NCBI GenBank assembly: GCA_030613165.1
Contig: JAUWMN010000060.1
Span: 1 to 7,873 of the forward strand
Direction of reading: 5' to 3'
DNA from: Desulfobacterales bacterium
GTDB lineage: Bacteria; Desulfobacterota; Desulfobacteria; Desulfobacterales; C00003106
Length of the DNA stretch: 7,873 nt
Shown here: one piece after another, positions 4,925-7,873 of the stretch
Position numbering within the stretch: the stretch's first letter is position 1
Layout: each line of letters opens with the position of its first letter
Made by a program: the position numbers and the translations under genes
Notes under the pieces: generated by a model
Told to the model about the DNA's origin: nothing
Seen by the model: the letters and a program-made list of their open reading frames with translations, nothing else
The model's database searches: none

Positions 4925-6943
4925 ATGGATGAAGAACAACACACGTTGGATCAGTTGTGCATCAACACGATTCGCACACTGGCAATGGATGCCGTGCAGA
5001 AGGCAAACTCAGGACATCCGGGGACTGCAATGGCCCTGGCGCCACTGGCGTACGTTCTTTGGACGAAGCTCTTACAGTACAACCCACGGAATCCCAATTG
5101 GTTTAACCGCGACCGTTTTGTGCTTTCATGCGGCCATGCCTCGATGCTTCAATACGCGATACTATTTTTAACAGGCTATGATCTTTCGCTGGAGGAGATC
5201 AAAGACTTTCGCCAGTGGGGAAGCAAGACGCCCGGTCATCCCGAGTATGGGATTACCCCGGGTGTTGAGGTGACTACCGGCCCGCTTGGCCAGGGTATCA
5301 TGAACGCAGTTGGTATGGCGATTGCCGAGGCGCATTTAGCCGCGGTTTTTAACCGCAATGGATACGAGATCGGGGACCATTATACATATGTTTTTTGCGG
5401 CGACGGCGATTTTATGGAGGGCGCTTCACACGAAGCAGCCTCTCTCGCGGGTCACCTGGGCCTTGGCAAGGTGATTTGCGTTTATGACGACAACCACATC
5501 AGCATAGAGGGTGACACTGCGCTGACGTATTCTGATGATGTGGCAAAGCGCTTCGAGGCGTATCACTGGCACGTACAGAACATCGGTGACAGAGCAAATG
5601 ATATCCAGGCTCTCACTGATGCCTTAGTTCGAGCACAACAGGACAGAGAGCGCCCCTCACTCATTATCCTGCGCTCGCACATCGGTTACGGGTCGCCTCA
5701 CCGCCAGGATACCAAAGAGGCGCATGGCGAACCCCTGGGTGAAGACGAAGTGAGGCTTACTAAGAGGTTCTATGGCTGGCCCGATGACGAGCAGTTTTAC
5801 ATACCCGAGCGCGTGCTGGAGCATATGCGACAGGCTGTCGAGCGGGGCCGCAATCTGGAAGCAGAGTGGAACCAAAGATTTGCCGCGTACAAGAAAGCAT
5901 ATCCTGCATTGGCCGAACAATTCCAAAGAGGGCTGCAGGGCGATCTTCCCGGAGGGTGGGATGACGACATCCCTGACTTTGATCCTTCCGACGGACCCAT
6001 TGCCACCCGCGCCGCATCGGGCACGGTGCTCAATGCTTTTGCCGAAAAGGTCCCCTGGTTGATGGGCGGTAGCGGCGATCTGGCGCCGTCTACGAAAACA
6101 CTTCTCAAGAACTCAGGGTATTTTGCCAGGGGGGCCTATGCTAATCGCAACATGGCCTGGGGCATTCGCGAGCATGCTATGTGCGCCTGCAGTTCCGGCA
6201 TGACGCTCCACGGCGGTGTCCGTTCGTATGCGGCAACATTTTTCATCTTTACCGACTACGCCCGACCTGCCATTAGGCTCGCGGCAATGATGAAATTGCC
6301 GGTCATATATGTGATGACCCACGACTCCATTGCACTCGGTGAAGACGGTCCTACTCATCAACCGATCGAGCATCTCGCTTCGCTGCGCGCGATCCCGAAT
6401 CTTTGCGTCATTCGCCCCTCGGATGCCAATGAAACGGCGTATGCCTGGCGTGCTGCTATGACGCGCAGGCATGGGCCGACTATGCTGGTACTTACCCGGC
6501 AAAAGCTCCCGATTCTCGATCGAAGCAAGTTTGCCGGTGCTGATGGATTGCTCAGGGGGGCCTATATACTGTCACATGAGAAGTCCGGCTTTCCCGATGT
6601 TTTGCTCATCGCTTCGGGATCCGAGGTGGAACTCATCCTGCAAGCACGGGCAAAGCTTGTGTTGGAGAATATCGACGCGCGTGTTGTGAGTATGCCGAGC
6701 TGGGAGATCTTCAAGGAGCAGCCCCGGGACTTTCGTAATAAGGTGCTGCCACCGGGAGTCAAAGCTCGGCTGGCAGTAGAACCTGGATCACCTCAAGGCT
6801 GGCGTGATTGGGTTGGGGATAAGGGCGACGTTATTGGCATAACAAAGTTCGGGACAAGCGCGCCCTATAAAGACAACGTCAAGCAGTACGGGTTCACCGT
6901 TGAAAACATTGTCGACCGAGCGAAGAAGTTGCTTGGGAAATGA
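4925..6943 (+). CDS. tkt: Transketolase
   Basis: Thiamine-diphosphate enzyme that transfers two-carbon ketol units between sugar phosphates in the non-oxidative pentose phosphate pathway (or Calvin cycle), in the cytoplasm. From the ATG it has 672 residues, a normal length (E. coli TktA is about 663). Key residues are in place and mostly sit five positions after the E. coli numbers: H31 in SGHPG, the ThDP/Mg motif from G159-D160-G161 to N190 in DDNHIS, H267 in the EAHGEPLG loop, the cofactor-activating glutamate E416 in IREHAM, and H466, D474 and H478 in THDSIALGEDGPTHQP. The C-terminal domain ends normally (EPGSPQGW, then KFGTSAPY). No frameshift or missing catalytic residue is seen. The gene is followed after 28 bp by gnd, so the pair is probably one operon. 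DNA looks somewhat richer in GC than in the gsp genes, though I did not measure this across the whole genes. DXP synthase is excluded by length and motifs. Confidence 0.96.
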   Translation: MDEEQHTLDQLCINTIRTLAMDAVQKANSGHPGTAMALAPLAYVLWTKLLQYNPRNPNWFNRDRFVLSCGHASMLQYAILFLTGYDLSLEEIKDFRQWGSKTPGHPEYGITPGVEVTTGPLGQGIMNAVGMAIAEAHLAAVFNRNGYEIGDHYTYVFCGDGDFMEGASHEAASLAGHLGLGKVICVYDDNHISIEGDTALTYSDDVAKRFEAYHWHVQNIGDRANDIQALTDALVRAQQDRERPSLIILRSHIGYGSPHRQDTKEAHGEPLGEDEVRLTKRFYGWPDDEQFYIPERVLEHMRQAVERGRNLEAEWNQRFAAYKKAYPALAEQFQRGLQGDLPGGWDDDIPDFDPSDGPIATRAASGTVLNAFAEKVPWLMGGSGDLAPSTKTLLKNSGYFARGAYANRNMAWGIREHAMCACSSGMTLHGGVRSYAATFFIFTDYARPAIRLAAMMKLPVIYVMTHDSIALGEDGPTHQPIEHLASLRAIPNLCVIRPSDANETAYAWRAAMTRRHGPTMLVLTRQKLPILDRSKFAGADGLLRGAYILSHEKSGFPDVLLIASGSEVELILQARAKLVLENIDARVVSMPSWEIFKEQPRDFRNKVLPPGVKARLAVEPGSPQGWRDWVGDKGDVIGITKFGTSAPYKDNVKQYGFTVENIVDRAKKLLGK

Positions 6944-6958
6944 GGGAATTAAGACATT

Positions 6959-6963
6959 GGAGG
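6959..6963 (+). promoter_or_regulatory. Strong ribosome binding site for gnd
   Basis: GGAGG lies 8 nt before the ATG at 6972, a near-ideal arrangement in the short tkt-gnd spacer. It fixes the gnd start. Confidence 0.85.
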
Positions 6964-6971
6964 ATGATTCC

Positions 6972-7873
6972 ATGAAGATAGGTTTTGTTGGCCTGGGAAA
7001 AATGGGCGGGGCCATGGTTGAACGTCTATTGAGCGGGGGACATGAGATACTTGCCTTTGATCCGAATGAAGAGGCAATGACAACTGTGGAAAAAAAGGGG
7101 GGCCTCTCCGCACGGTCCCTTGAAGAGTTGGTGAACAAACTTGAAGCGCCTCGTGCTATTTGGGTAATGGTGCCATCCGGCAGACCGACGGAAGAGACGA
7201 TCGTGTCCTTATCCGCTCTGTTAGGAGATGGCGATATCGTGATTGACGGAGGGAATTCGTTTTATAAAAATTCCATGCGAATTGCACAGGATCTGAGTGG
7301 AAAAGGAATCTTCTTCCTTGACGCCGGCACAAGTGGGGGAATATGGGGATTGAAGGTTGGCTATTGCCTCATGATCGGAGGGGATGAGGAGGCATTCAGG
7401 AAAGTCGAACCTGTATTCAAGACATTAGCGCCGAGGGATGGCTATGCCTATGTTGGGGCAAGTGGCGCGGGCCACTTTGTAAAGATGGTGCATAACGGTA
7501 TTGAGTATGCTTTACTCCAGAGCTATGCCGAGGGATTTGAGATCATGGAGGCAAAAAAAGGGTTTAAGCTCAATCTGACCGAGATCGCGCATCTATGGAA
7601 TCAGGGAAGCGTTGTTCGATCATGGCTTTTGGAGCTGGCAGAGGACGCTTTTGGGAAGGATCCTCACTTGGAATCGTTGCGAGGATATGTTCAAGATTCC
7701 GGGGAAGGTCGATGGACAGTAGCCGAGGCGATTGGAGAAGATGTGCCCGCGCCTGTTATTACGCTATCACTCTTGGAACGCTTGCGCTCTCGCCAGGAAG
7801 AATCATTTAGCGCTAAGGTGATTGCCGCCTTGCGCAATGAATTTGGAGGGCACGGAGTGAGGGCGAAAAGTGA
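6972..7873 (+). CDS. gnd: 6-phosphogluconate dehydrogenase, decarboxylating, short form; 3' end outside the window
   Basis: Oxidises and decarboxylates 6-phosphogluconate to ribulose-5-phosphate, CO2 and reduced nicotinamide cofactor. The frame is open for 300 full codons to the last bases of the window. The N-terminal Rossmann fold has GLGKMG at 7-12. Substrate-binding DGGNS is at 92-96, and TSGGIWG at 120-126 is the short-form version of the substrate loop. Catalytic K171 and N175 lie in KMVHNGIEY (171-179). The C-terminal stretch RQEESFSAKVIAALRNEFGGH is close to the usual end of the roughly 300-residue GndA/YqeC-type enzymes, so only a few codons are probably missing. This form lacks the extended C-terminal half of the roughly 470-residue E. 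coli Gnd. Asp30 at the end of the second Rossmann strand (AFDPN) suggests NAD+ rather than NADP+; this is inference. Its product feeds the pentose pool used by transketolase, encoded 28 bp upstream. Confidence 0.93.
   Translation, partial: MKIGFVGLGKMGGAMVERLLSGGHEILAFDPNEEAMTTVEKKGGLSARSLEELVNKLEAPRAIWVMVPSGRPTEETIVSLSALLGDGDIVIDGGNSFYKNSMRIAQDLSGKGIFFLDAGTSGGIWGLKVGYCLMIGGDEEAFRKVEPVFKTLAPRDGYAYVGASGAGHFVKMVHNGIEYALLQSYAEGFEIMEAKKGFKLNLTEIAHLWNQGSVVRSWLLELAEDAFGKDPHLESLRGYVQDSGEGRWTVAEAIGEDVPAPVITLSLLERLRSRQEESFSAKVIAALRNEFGGHGVRAKS

Noticed and set aside
5657..6502. Several overlapping open frames on the minus strand and in a second + frame within tkt
   Set aside because: All are embedded in the conserved transketolase frame, lack motifs, and are explained by its base composition.
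7857..7873. GTG at 7857 as the start of a following gene such as zwf
   Set aside because: It is in frame with the still-open gnd gene and no stop precedes it, so it is read as part of Gnd.

Overview
The window looks like chromosomal DNA from a Gram-negative (two-membrane) bacterium. It has two gene modules on the + strand separated by a gene-poor gap. The secretin shows an outer membrane. Moderate GC, a compact type II secretion cluster with a TPR protein beside it, and heptanucleotide repeats filling the intergenic spaces are a mix I associate with little-cultured lineages such as Omnitrophota, Brocadiales-type Planctomycetota or Nitrospirota. That placement is an impression from memory, not a result. 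The protein families alone do not fix the phylum.

Module 1 (about 1-4495) is secretion. A three-repeat TPR protein (31-540) lacks a convincing start and may have a broken membrane anchor. It is followed by the outer-membrane secretin GspD (648-2741) and the cytoplasmic assembly ATPase GspE (2801-4495). The two spacers in this module, 541-664 and 2742-2797, consist almost entirely of degenerate 7-bp units. The second spacer carries the same unit family as the start of the first, in inverted orientation. The proposed gspD start codon lies inside the repeat, and neither gspD nor gspE has a recognisable Shine-Dalgarno sequence.

The gap (4496-4924) holds no intact gene. It contains an almost fully palindromic 142-bp element (4718-4859) with 16-bp terminal inverted repeats and a possible ATTT target duplication, which looks like a MITE. 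Left of it are weak hints of minus-strand coding relics. The gspF and pseudopilin genes that often follow gspE are not here.

Module 2 (4925-7873) is the pentose phosphate pathway: a complete transketolase (tkt) and, 28 bp later, a short-form decarboxylating 6-phosphogluconate dehydrogenase (gnd) that reaches the window end with its final codons missing. Both have good Shine-Dalgarno sequences and are probably co-transcribed. Gnd produces ribulose-5-phosphate, and its pentose products feed transketolase.

No wholly new system is evident. The most unusual signals are the heptamer repeats that form the gsp translation-initiation regions, and the MITE-like element at the boundary between modules.
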